Positions 51,799 through 59,735 of a stretch of 64,000 nucleotides of DNA are shown here, in pieces. Below the pieces are notes generated by a model. It searched no databases. It saw nothing but the letters and a program-made list of their open reading frames with translations, and was not told where the DNA came from. Each line of letters begins with the position of its first letter. Within the stretch, counting starts at the first letter, position 1. Source of the DNA: Flavobacterium fluviale (GTDB taxonomy: Bacteria; Bacteroidota; Bacteroidia; Flavobacteriales; Flavobacteriaceae); contig NZ_CP030261.1 in the NCBI RefSeq assembly GCF_003312915.1, positions 1,364,001 to 1,428,000 on the forward strand, read 5' to 3'. A program made the translations under genes and the position numbers.

Positions 51799-52710
51799 CT
51801 ATTTAGCGTTTTTCAAATTGATGATCTCTTGGTCAGTCAAAAAGCGCCAGTTTCCTCTAGGAAGATTCTTTTTGGTCAAACCAGCAAATGCAACACGATC
51901 AATTCGTAATACATTATATTCAAAAGACTCAAAAATAGAACGCACCACTTTTACATTCGAAGTACGAAGTTTAAGTCCGATTTCACTTTTTGGTTCGTTA
52001 TCAATATAGCTGATTTCCTCAACAAAAACGCGGTGTCCGTCAAGAACCAAACCTTTGCTGATTTTTTCCAAATCCTCAAATTTCAAGTTTTTGTCTAAAG
52101 AAACCTGATAAATTTTAGACGATTTCTGATTCGGTAAAGTAAATTTACGAATCATGTCTGTGTCGTTTGTAAACACCAATAAACCAGTCGTGTTCTTGTC
52201 CATTCTTCCAATCGGAGCGATTTTCGAATTCGTAGAACCACGAACAAGTTCTAGAACGTTACGATATTCCTGACCTTCGTCAAGAGCTGTTGTAAAGTTT
52301 TTTGGTTTGTTTAATAAAATATATTCTTTCTTTTCAGGAGTCAAAGTAACGCCGTCAAAGTTTACTACATCATTCAGTTTAACCAAATAACCCATTTCAG
52401 TTACTGGAACTCCGTTTACCTTAACATTTCCAGACTGAATATAGATATCGGCATCACGACGCGAACAAATACCAGAATTCGAGATGTATTTGTTTAAACG
52501 AATTTCATCTGAAGCCTTTTGTCTTTTCGGAGCCTGATTTTGTTTTTTTGCTTTTTCTTCCGCAGCAGCATTAGCGGCTTTAACCTCCGGTTTTACTTTT
52601 TTCGGCCCTTGCGCACGTTTCGCCATAGGAGGTTTTGGCTTACTAGAGTTTGATCTTGAGCTGTTTGGTCTAGATCCGCCTCTTTTATTATTGCCTTCCT
52701 TGTTGTTCAT
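51799..52710 (-). CDS. RluB/RsuA-family pseudouridine synthase with basic N-terminal tail
   Basis: The 303-residue enzyme has a low-complexity Ser/Arg/Lys/Pro/Ala tail (about 1-68), an S4 RNA-binding domain (about 69-125, RLNKYISNSGICSRRDADIYI) and the catalytic domain with Asp in GRMDKNTTGLLVFTND. It makes pseudouridine in ribosomal RNA, probably large-subunit. A -7-like TATCTTTG on the minus strand (52728-52735) gives its own promoter, apart from the mevalonate-linked genes upstream. Confidence 0.9.
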   Translation of the reverse strand: MNNKEGNNKRGGSRPNSSRSNSSKPKPPMAKRAQGPKKVKPEVKAANAAAEEKAKKQNQAPKRQKASDEIRLNKYISNSGICSRRDADIYIQSGNVKVNGVPVTEMGYLVKLNDVVNFDGVTLTPEKKEYILLNKPKNFTTALDEGQEYRNVLELVRGSTNSKIAPIGRMDKNTTGLLVFTNDTDMIRKFTLPNQKSSKIYQVSLDKNLKFEDLEKISKGLVLDGHRVFVEEISYIDNEPKSEIGLKLRTSNVKVVRSIFESFEYNVLRIDRVAFAGLTKKNLPRGNWRFLTDQEIINLKNAK

Positions 52711-52735
52711 AAAATCATTAATTTGTGCAAAGATA

Positions 52736-53035
52736 GTTTTTTCCTGCTAATAAATCTTAAGTTCAATGTTCTTAGATTAATAGCATTTTGTTTTAAGAAG
52801 AAAGGAGCATCACAATTGGCTTTTTTTCAGGCATTATTTCCCGCTTTTCGTTCCAATTTTTTATTTTTTAAAGGAAAAAATAAAAAGATTTCCACTTCAA
52901 TCGGGGCTGGATTCAAACAATTGGCTTCTTTTAAATATTTTGGAATAAGTTATTGCACAAAGATTCACAAAGTTTATAAAGAGCAACCCAAAAAATCTTT
53001 GCGAATCTCTTAGCGCATCTCAGTGGAATAAAAAC
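52736..53035. repeat. Intergenic region with repeat-like sequence, no supported gene
   Basis: A 96-codon open frame is present on the plus strand but has no start context, and is probably a by-product of repeats. The region holds TTTTTATTTTTT-AAAGG-AAAAAATAAAAA (about 52859-52889) as an inverted repeat and a CACAAAG/CTTTGCGAATCTC tail (52957-53025) of the CGCAAAG type. Confidence 0.5.
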
Positions 53036-53992
53036 TTAGTAATTAGAAATCAATTCGCGCCCATGCCATAAAACGCTCGGATTGATCAAAACAATGCAGA
53101 AAACGCCCGAAACGATTAAGAATTTCAAAACATTATGAAGCATTAAAAACTGCTCTTTAGAATTTGATTTCCATAAATAAATCAAGAAAAAAAGCAAAAC
53201 CCCAAAGCAGGCATAAAAGTAAATATCCATATAACCCACATCGTAAATATTGATTAAAACATAAACAGGTAAAATGGTTAAAATCGTTAAAGCAGTAATA
53301 ACTTGTTTAGAGATTTTTTCGCCATACAAAACAGGAATTGTTCTATAATCTGTTACTAAATCCCCTTTCAAGTTTTCTAGATCTTTGATCATTTCTCGAA
53401 TCAGCAAAAGTAAAAACAAGAAAACTGCATGTGCCGAAATCACTACAAAATGACTCATATGATTTTCAATTTCCTCAAACGAAATTTTATTGTAGAAATA
53501 CAGTAATATGGCAAAAAACGGAGTAACAGCCAGCAGTGCAGACATTAAATTCCCTATTATTGGATATTTTTTTATTTTATGAGAATAAAACCAAATCATG
53601 AAAATATAACCCGAGAAGAAAAAAAATGCTCTCCAGGAAACAATAAAAGCCATTAAAACAGCAAGAAAATTCAAAGAAAAATAAACCGATAATTTAGTTT
53701 TCTGACTCACTAATCTGTCCAGCATTGATTTATTCGGACGATTAATCAAATCTTTCTGACTATCGTAAAAATTATTGATAATATAGCCCGAAGCAATCGT
53801 AATCGCTGATGCAAAAACAATTAGAAATAGATGGAAATCAAGAAGTATATCCAGTGCTCTAATTTCTGGAGCCAAAATAAAAATAGCCGATAAATACTGC
53901 GCTAAGACTATAATTGGAATATTGTAACCTCTAACTACAGAAAACAGACTAACAATTTTCATTACTAAAAGTTTGTGCTGTCTGCTTAACAT
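53036..53992 (-). CDS. UbiA-family prenyltransferase
   Basis: The 318-residue inner-membrane protein has about eight helices and the two Asp-rich loops of UbiA enzymes: NNFYDSQKDLINRPNKSM (first) and LENLKGDLVTDYRTIPVL (second). It attaches an isoprenyl chain to an aromatic or glycerol-phosphate acceptor. A second Met at 53962 is another possible start. Linkage to mevalonate kinase and decarboxylase genes suggests it consumes products of that pathway; the acceptor (menaquinone-type or archaeal-like lipid) is not settled. Confidence 0.88.
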   Translation of the reverse strand: MLSRQHKLLVMKIVSLFSVVRGYNIPIIVLAQYLSAIFILAPEIRALDILLDFHLFLIVFASAITIASGYIINNFYDSQKDLINRPNKSMLDRLVSQKTKLSVYFSLNFLAVLMAFIVSWRAFFFFSGYIFMIWFYSHKIKKYPIIGNLMSALLAVTPFFAILLYFYNKISFEEIENHMSHFVVISAHAVFLFLLLLIREMIKDLENLKGDLVTDYRTIPVLYGEKISKQVITALTILTILPVYVLINIYDVGYMDIYFYACFGVLLFFLIYLWKSNSKEQFLMLHNVLKFLIVSGVFCIVLINPSVLWHGRELISNY

Positions 53993-54053
53993 ATAAAATA
54001 GTTTGTAAAGGTTTAGAAAAGGGAAGTTAAAGGATATTTTTGATTATAAAAAT

Positions 54054-54644
54054 TTACAGTTTGTTTTTTAACAATTCTTTAGAGCCATAGCCTAATTTTC
54101 TTATGCATGCCAGCGCTTCTTTTTGAGAAATCTCAATATTTTTGATGTCTTTTTTGTCAACGAAAACAACAGAACCACTCCACGGATTCGGGGCATCGGG
54201 AATAAAAACAGTAAAAGTGCTTTCGTCTATTTGTTCTATCAAGAATGCAAATTGCCAGCCGGCATCTGTAGGAACAAGAATGACTTTTAAATCTTGATTA
54301 GACTCAATTCCTATAATGTTTTCATTCATGTTTTTCATAAATGAATATCCAGGAACAAAACTTAAAACTCCATTTTCTAATTTCTGAATCAATTTTTTAG
54401 CGTTAGCGGTTCTTGCTAATAAACCCGCGGCGAAACAAATAAGAATAATTATTAGTATTCCAATGAGTTCTTGCAGAGCAATTCCTAAAACATGTACTCT
54501 CGGAAGATGGTTTACAAGTGGAAGAGTGACTTTTTGAATAATGCCATATCCTTTTTCAAGAATAACAAGCAATACAACTAAAGGTACTAAAAACAGAATT
54601 CCTCCTAAAAAAGTTGCTTTGAGTATTTTAAAAATGCTTTTCAT
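54054..54644 (-). CDS. DUF502 membrane protein
   Basis: The 196-residue protein has two N-terminal membrane helices (about 10-32 and 55-80) with the DUF502 pattern FLGGILFLVPLVV and a soluble domain (VPGYSFMKNMNENIIG, DAPNPWSGSVVFV). Its function is unknown. It lies within the mevalonate-linked minus-strand run, so it may be membrane-lipid related. Confidence 0.88.
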   Translation of the reverse strand: MKSIFKILKATFLGGILFLVPLVVLLVILEKGYGIIQKVTLPLVNHLPRVHVLGIALQELIGILIIILICFAAGLLARTANAKKLIQKLENGVLSFVPGYSFMKNMNENIIGIESNQDLKVILVPTDAGWQFAFLIEQIDESTFTVFIPDAPNPWSGSVVFVDKKDIKNIEISQKEALACIRKLGYGSKELLKNKL

Positions 54645-54707
54645 AATAAATAACTTTTAGGATGAAAACTTATGAAAATCTACTCAAATAACTTCGCTTT
54701 TAGAAAA

Positions 54708-55646
54708 TTAAAACTGATAAACGACTTCTAATTTATAGTCTTTTAAAGATGCCTTTGCACGTTCCAAATCTTCTGTGAAGCCAAGAATGTAACCGCCGCC
54801 ACCAGAACCACAAAGTTTTAAGTAATAATCATTTGTGTCAATTCCGTGCTGCCAGATTCCATGAAACTGTTCTGGAATCATTGGTTTAAAGTGATTTAAA
54901 ACAACTTTAGAAAGTTTTTTAGTATTGGTAAACAAAGACGTCATATCTCCATGCAGAAAGTTTTCTACGCAGGCATCTGTATATTTAACAAATTGGTTTT
55001 TAAGCATTGCACGGAAACCTTTATCTTTTAGGTTTTCCATGAAAATGTTAACCATAGGAGCGGTTTCGCCAACGATTCCAGAATCTAGTAAAAAGACAGC
55101 ACCTTTCCCGTCAAAACTTTGAGTTGGAATGCCGGTTGCTTCAATATTATCTTTAGAATTAATTAAAATCGGGATACTTAAATAACTGTTTAACGGATCT
55201 AAACCAGAACTTTTTCCGTGGAAAAAGCTTTCCATTTGAGAGAAAACATTTTTTAAATGTAATAGTTTTTCGCGTGTTAAGTTTTCTAAAACTGTGATTT
55301 TGTCGGTAGCATATTTATCATAAATAGCGGCAACAAGCGCACCGCTGCTTCCAACGCCGTATCCCTGCGGAATACTAGAATCAAAATACATTCCGGTTTC
55401 AACATCATTTTTTAAAGACAGCAAATCGAATGTAACCAATTCAGGCTGTTCAGTCTGTAAGGCATCAAGATAAGTTGTGTAACGTCTCAAACTTGCGTTT
55501 GATGCAATTGCTTCCGCCGAAGGTTCTTCGGATTTCTTCAATGCACCATTATAAAAATTATAAGGAATAGAAAGTCCTTTAGAGTCTCGGATAATTCCGT
55601 ATTCTCCAAAGAGTAATATTTTTGAGTAAAATAATGGTCCTTTCAT
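54708..55646 (-). CDS. mvk: Mevalonate kinase (GHMP kinase)
   Basis: The 312-residue kinase has the GHMP motifs: an N-terminal SKILLFGEYG, the glycine-rich ATP loop IPQGYGVGSSGALVAA and the C-terminal LKLCGSGGGGYILGF. It phosphorylates mevalonate in isoprenoid biosynthesis. It lies in the same run as mvaD, though a toxin-antitoxin pair sits between them. A different GHMP substrate (for example phosphomevalonate) is possible, but the context favours mevalonate kinase. Confidence 0.85.
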   Translation of the reverse strand: MKGPLFYSKILLFGEYGIIRDSKGLSIPYNFYNGALKKSEEPSAEAIASNASLRRYTTYLDALQTEQPELVTFDLLSLKNDVETGMYFDSSIPQGYGVGSSGALVAAIYDKYATDKITVLENLTREKLLHLKNVFSQMESFFHGKSSGLDPLNSYLSIPILINSKDNIEATGIPTQSFDGKGAVFLLDSGIVGETAPMVNIFMENLKDKGFRAMLKNQFVKYTDACVENFLHGDMTSLFTNTKKLSKVVLNHFKPMIPEQFHGIWQHGIDTNDYYLKLCGSGGGGYILGFTEDLERAKASLKDYKLEVVYQF

Positions 55647-55649
55647 GAT

Positions 55650-55955
55650 TTATTTTATGTCTTTTTTTATTTTATTTGGGTTTTGTCGTGTGTCAAAAAT
55701 ATTGTGAATCCTGATCTCATTTGAGCCAAAACTATACAAGAAACTTGATTGTTTTGTTATGACACATTTTCGATATTTTTTATTTACTGATGATTTAGGA
55801 AAAATTTCGGGATTCATACTTATTATTGAAATTGCTTTTTGAAGTTTCAACAAAAATATTTCTTTCGATTTCTTAGACCATTTGTTTTCAATAAAATTTA
55901 AAACAGCATCTAGATTCTTTTCAGCCGTTTTGGAAATATTTACTTTAAGATTCAC
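55650..55955 (-). CDS. ParE/RelE-family toxin
   Basis: The 101-residue basic protein has the ParE/RelE look: LKVNISKTAEKNLDAVLNFIENKWSKKS at the start and the core SIISMNPEIFPKSSVNKKYRKCVITKQSSFLYSF. It begins with GTG at 55955, sharing one base with the antitoxin stop (TAGTG). RelE/ParE toxins block translation or gyrase; which cannot be read here. Its stop lies 3 bp before the mevalonate kinase start. Confidence 0.88.
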   Translation of the reverse strand: MNLKVNISKTAEKNLDAVLNFIENKWSKKSKEIFLLKLQKAISIISMNPEIFPKSSVNKKYRKCVITKQSSFLYSFGSNEIRIHNIFDTRQNPNKIKKDIK

Positions 55956-56173
55956 TACCTGTATTTTTTCATCACCTCTTCAAAACTAGTAAATTCTCCT
56001 TTTTCAAATTCTAATTCACTTTGAGCTACATCTGCTTTTTGTTCATCTGTCAACTCATTCCACCAGTCTTTTTTCTCTTTTCTTAGCAATTTTGCAACAG
56101 CCATAATGATTGAAGGATCATTAGTTTCTTTCAACATATTCATCGCTTCAAGTTTTTCTAATTGAATGTCCAT
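55955..56173 (-). CDS. Antitoxin of the ParE/RelE pair
   Basis: Start is the ATG at 56173; a TTG six bases upstream is also in frame. The 72-residue acidic protein (MDIQLEKLEAMNMLKET…) has a helical N-terminal region and the common SELEFEKGEFTSFEEVMKKYR ending seen in antitoxins that bind RelE-type toxins. The gene order antitoxin-toxin with one-base overlap is classic. It starts 32 bp after the mvaD stop, inside the mevalonate run. Confidence 0.85.
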   Translation of the reverse strand: MDIQLEKLEAMNMLKETNDPSIIMAVAKLLRKEKKDWWNELTDEQKADVAQSELEFEKGEFTSFEEVMKKYR

Positions 56174-56204
56174 AATCAAAATATTTAATTAAAGATACGG
56201 AAAA

Positions 56205-57287
56205 TTATAATGCAATTGCACCGTTCCCAATTTTGTCGCAAATGTACTGACGATTCTGACAAAATACAACTAATTCGTCTTGAATAAATTGCAATACTTT
56301 TTCGGTAACGTTTTCGGGATAAAGGACATGCACATTTGCACCAGCATCAAGTGTAAAACATACTGGAATCTGTGTTTCATTTCTAAATTTCCAAATTGCA
56401 TTTATGATTTGCAGCGTATTTGGTTTCATCAAAATAAAATAGGGCATCGATGTCATCATCATAGCGTGTAAAGTCAAAGCTTCACTTTCTACAACTTTGA
56501 TAAATTCATCTAAATTACCGTTTTCAAAAATCTTGATTAATTGATCTAAATTTTCGTGCGCCTGGGCAAAACGTCTTTCGGCGTACGGATGATTGTGCAT
56601 TAAATCATGGCCAACAGTACTCGAAACTTGTTTTTCGCCTTTATCAACCAATAAAATTGTATCTTGATAATTCTTGAAGTTTTCATGAATACTATATGGA
56701 AATTCAACCCCAAATAAATCAGTACTTCCGTCAATATTTGCTTGATTTCCCCAAACCACAACATTTCCCTTTACACTTCTACAGGCACTTCCGGAACCTA
56801 AACGAGCCAAAAATGAAGCTTTTTGATAAAAGTATTCATCTGTCATTTCAGGATTCAATAATTTTTCCAAACTCATAAAATTCATTGCCAGCGCAGCCAT
56901 TCCTGAAGCCGAAGAAGCAATTCCAGAACTGTGAGGAAATGTATTCTGTGTATCAATTGTAAAATGATAGTCTTTTAAAAACGGCAGATACACTTCGACT
57001 CTTTCTAAAAACTTTTGAATTTTTGGTTTAAAATCTTCTTTTGGTTTTCCTTCAAAAAGTAAATCAAATGAAAAACTATTTTGATCGGCCCTTTTTTCAA
57101 AACCTAATTTTGTAATCGTTTTACAATTATTAAGTGTAAAACTTACCGAAGGATTTGCTGGAATTTGATTGTCTTTTTTCCCCCAGTATTTTACTAAGGC
57201 AATATTGCTGGGAGCGCTCCACTCAAAGTTTCCGTTTTCGATTGTTGAAGTATAAGAATTTGGTATAAAATCAGCTGCTGTAAACAT
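56205..57287 (-). CDS. mvaD: Diphosphomevalonate decarboxylase
   Basis: The 360-residue enzyme has ALVKYWGKKDNQIPANPSVSFTL at its start and the GHMP loop TFPHSSGIASSASGMAALAM; the decarboxylase signature CFTLDAGANVHVLY is near the C-terminus. It converts diphosphomevalonate to isopentenyl diphosphate with ATP. It heads a run with antitoxin, toxin, mevalonate kinase, DUF502 and UbiA. A TATCTTTG -7-like element is at 57304-57311 (minus strand), 17 bp upstream. Confidence 0.93.
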   Translation of the reverse strand: MFTAADFIPNSYTSTIENGNFEWSAPSNIALVKYWGKKDNQIPANPSVSFTLNNCKTITKLGFEKRADQNSFSFDLLFEGKPKEDFKPKIQKFLERVEVYLPFLKDYHFTIDTQNTFPHSSGIASSASGMAALAMNFMSLEKLLNPEMTDEYFYQKASFLARLGSGSACRSVKGNVVVWGNQANIDGSTDLFGVEFPYSIHENFKNYQDTILLVDKGEKQVSSTVGHDLMHNHPYAERRFAQAHENLDQLIKIFENGNLDEFIKVVESEALTLHAMMMTSMPYFILMKPNTLQIINAIWKFRNETQIPVCFTLDAGANVHVLYPENVTEKVLQFIQDELVVFCQNRQYICDKIGNGAIAL

Positions 57288-57411
57288 GAATTATAAATTT
57301 TGGCAAAGATAGTTTTTAAATTTTTTCGCCATATAAGTTATTTAAGAAATATAAGTTAGGTTTTCTAAAATGAACTTATATTTCTAACATGGATTAAACA
57401 TTTCTTTTGAC

Positions 57412-57419
57412 TATTTTTG
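57412..57419 (+). promoter_or_regulatory. -7 element TATTTTTG of the TspO gene
   Basis: It overlaps an in-frame TTG at 57417, supporting the ATG at 57438 as the true start. Confidence 0.45.
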
Positions 57420-57437
57420 AATACAAAATTTAATGTA

Positions 57438-57914
57438 ATGAATAAAATAGTTAAGATCGTAATCGCTTTAATCATTTGTTTAGCAGTAGGATATTCTGCC
57501 AGTTTGGTAACAAGACCAAGTGTAGAAAGCTGGTATCCGACTATTGAAAAACCAATTTTTAATCCGCCGAACTGGATTTTCATGCCGGTATGGACAATTC
57601 TTTACATTTTTATGGCGGTTGCTGCGGGAATAGTCTGGGATAAAATAAAAGAGCAGACAGAAGAAGTTAAAAAAGCACTTCTTTTCTTTATAATTCAACT
57701 TATTCTGAATGCAATTTGGTCGTATTTATTCTTCGGCTTAAAAAATCCGATGCTTGCTTTAGTTGAAATTGCACTTTTATGGCTTATGATTTACGAAACT
57801 TATTTAAAGTTTATCAAAATCAATAAAACGGCTGGTTATTTATTGATTCCGTATTTGGCCTGGGTTGGATTTGCAGCGGTTTTGAATGCTAGTATTTGGT
57901 GGTTGAATAAGTAA
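57438..57914 (+). CDS. TspO/MBR-family membrane protein
   Basis: The 158-residue protein has five membrane helices and the TspO signatures: WYPTIEKPIFNPPNWIFMPVWTILYIFMAVAAG and the closing NAIWSYLFFGLKNP. TspO binds porphyrins and other tetrapyrroles and is often stress regulated. Start is ATG 57438, not the TTG inside the -7 element. Single gene, divergent from mvaD. Confidence 0.93.
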   Translation: MNKIVKIVIALIICLAVGYSASLVTRPSVESWYPTIEKPIFNPPNWIFMPVWTILYIFMAVAAGIVWDKIKEQTEEVKKALLFFIIQLILNAIWSYLFFGLKNPMLALVEIALLWLMIYETYLKFIKINKTAGYLLIPYLAWVGFAAVLNASIWWLNK

Positions 57915-57957
57915 AAATTTTGTTTCAAGTTTCAGGTTTTTTTTGTTTCAGGTTAAG

Positions 57958-58236
57958 CTATTTTAGCTTCTTAAATTCTTCCTTTTTAGCATATAGAAAA
58001 TCTAATAATTCCAAATCATTTGATTTCTCTAGTAGTGTTTTAGATTTTGGATCGTAATTGGAGAATTCTCCCCGCTCATTTGTTCTAGTACTGGTTTTAG
58101 CTGTTTTATTTATAACTTCTACTTTATCGAGAGGAGTTTTATTAGAGATTACTTTTCCGTGAAGCAATTTTTCTGTTTGAGAAATACTAAGTTGATAAGT
58201 TAAAAAAGAAATAGTAGTAGGTAGTTTTACTTTCAT
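57958..58236 (-). CDS. Internally deleted duplicate of the adjacent CarboxypepD_reg-like gene
   Basis: The 92-residue product repeats residues 1-56 of the neighbouring 246-residue protein with few changes (SQTEKLLHGKV, DKVEVINKTAKTST), then jumps to a match with its C-terminus (LEKSN…LLDFLYAKKEEFKKLK). About 150 codons are missing between GEFS and the C-terminal match, without breaking the frame. It has the same signal-peptide-like start. Probably a decaying copy, though a shortened protein could still be made. Confidence 0.7.
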   Translation of the reverse strand: MKVKLPTTISFLTYQLSISQTEKLLHGKVISNKTPLDKVEVINKTAKTSTRTNERGEFSNYDPKSKTLLEKSNDLELLDFLYAKKEEFKKLK

Positions 58237-58248
58237 ATAAAAATGACT

Positions 58249-58989
58249 TTAGTTTTTAATTCCAGAATTCAGTTTTTTAAATTCTTGATTTTTAGTAAAC
58301 AAAAAGTCCAAAGTGTAAAGTAGATTTTTCTCTTTTAAAATAGTTGCAGCATGAGGATCCGCATCACAGAAATCAATGAATAATTCTTTTTCGTCAGGTT
58401 TTAATTTTAAATCGTTTGTAAAATAATCTAGAGGAACAGTCGATTCGAGTAGTTTTTTAAAGGTCAGTTCGTGTTGTTTATTCTTGCTTTTAGCTTTTGC
58501 ATCTTTGCTTTTAAATAAGCTAAAAATGCTGCCTCCAATTGCCATGAAATTCATTCCGTTGGTAATTGTTCCATTGTAAACACCAGTATAAGATTGTAAT
58601 CCAGGTTTAGGAATGATAGTAGAATTCTCATCTGCTGGACCAACTTTGGGAAATTTTATGTTTGTAATTACTACTTCATTTAGTTCTTCTGGTTTCAAAA
58701 CCATATTCACAATGATATTATTCTGATCTATATTTTCCTGAGAAATTTTTAATCTTTTGAAGAAATAGTCTTTTGAGAAAAACAGCACACTATCTTTCAC
58801 ACTAACCAGAATCGAAAACTCGCCATTTTCATTTGTGGTTGTGCTGGTTTTGGCTGTTTTATTTATTACTTCCACTTTATGAAGTGGTATCTTCTGCGAA
58901 AGTACTTTTCCGTTTAATAGTTTTTCGGTTTGAGAAATACTAAGCTGGTATGTAAAAAAAGAAATTGTGGTGAGTAATTTTACTTTCAT
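58249..58989 (-). CDS. Secreted CarboxypepD_reg-like beta-sandwich protein
   Basis: The 246-residue protein has a signal peptide (about 1-19, SISQ) and a beta-sandwich (about 20-105, LNGKVLSQKIPLHKVEVINKTAKTSTTTNENGEFSILV) as found at the N-terminus of TonB receptors and in stand-alone peptidase-regulatory-like proteins. The C-terminal part (about 110-246) is unfamiliar. Its duplicate lies 12 bp downstream. A role in the cell envelope is likely; the function is unknown. Confidence 0.75.
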   Translation of the reverse strand: MKVKLLTTISFFTYQLSISQTEKLLNGKVLSQKIPLHKVEVINKTAKTSTTTNENGEFSILVSVKDSVLFFSKDYFFKRLKISQENIDQNNIIVNMVLKPEELNEVVITNIKFPKVGPADENSTIIPKPGLQSYTGVYNGTITNGMNFMAIGGSIFSLFKSKDAKAKSKNKQHELTFKKLLESTVPLDYFTNDLKLKPDEKELFIDFCDADPHAATILKEKNLLYTLDFLFTKNQEFKKLNSGIKN

Positions 58990-59062
58990 ATAGTGGTATC
59001 TAGTTGAAAGTAAAATTATTAGAATTGTCTTAATGAAAACTTGCAGAATCTGTAAATTCTTG

Positions 59063-59731
59063 TTAATATTTAATTCCGATATTTTTACAATACTGAATTA
59101 ATTGCGATGGAGTATTAATAACCAATTTGGCGCCGCTTGCTTTCAATTCTTCTTCAGTTCTGTAGCCCCAAGAAACTCCAACAGAAAACATATTTGCATT
59201 TATTGCTGTCTGCATATCAATATCAGAATCACCTACGAAAAGAATTTCTTCGGGTTTTAAATTCCATTTTTTGCTTATTTCTAGCGCTTCAAACGGATTT
59301 GGTTTTTTTAATGCTTCAGTACTTAAACCAACTGCAGCATCAAAATAATCTGGAAATATTTCTGCAGCTATTTTTTTAGTCAGCTCATCGGCTTTATTAG
59401 AGAAAACTGCTAATTTGATATTTTGAGAAGATAGATTGTCTAATAATTCTAAAATACCTTCGTACGGTTTTGTTTTAAGCGTACAAACTTTACGATATTC
59501 ATTAACCATGCAGTCAAAACAAATTTCAATTTGTTCTTCGCCATTATTAGAAGCTGGTAGAGCTTTGCTAACCAAATTTCGCAAACCGCTTCCGATAAAA
59601 TATTGATACGTATCGTAAGTATGAGTTGGGTAATTTAGACCTTGAAGAACTGTATTCATGGCATCTGAAATGTCTTCTAATGAGTTTACTAATGTTCCGT
59701 CTAAATCAAAAATAATTCCTTTAAATTTCAT
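59063..59731 (-). CDS. HAD-superfamily phosphatase (Gph-like)
   Basis: An upstream ATG (59776) lies inside the next gene; the ATG at 59731 gives the standard start MKFKGIIFDLDGTLVNS. The 222-residue enzyme has motif I DLDGT, motif II FSNKADE, motif III KKPNPFEAL and motif IV VGDSDIDMQTA, with a helical cap as in phosphoglycolate phosphatases. The stop of the flavoprotein gene lies 4 bp upstream of its start, so they are co-transcribed. Substrate is uncertain. Confidence 0.88.
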   Translation of the reverse strand: MKFKGIIFDLDGTLVNSLEDISDAMNTVLQGLNYPTHTYDTYQYFIGSGLRNLVSKALPASNNGEEQIEICFDCMVNEYRKVCTLKTKPYEGILELLDNLSSQNIKLAVFSNKADELTKKIAAEIFPDYFDAAVGLSTEALKKPNPFEALEISKKWNLKPEEILFVGDSDIDMQTAINANMFSVGVSWGYRTEEELKASGAKLVINTPSQLIQYCKNIGIKY

Positions 59732-59735
59732 TCTA

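Noticed and set aside
52723..53013. 96-codon plus-strand open frame
   Set aside because: No family, no promoter element on that strand, and built over repeat-like sequence.
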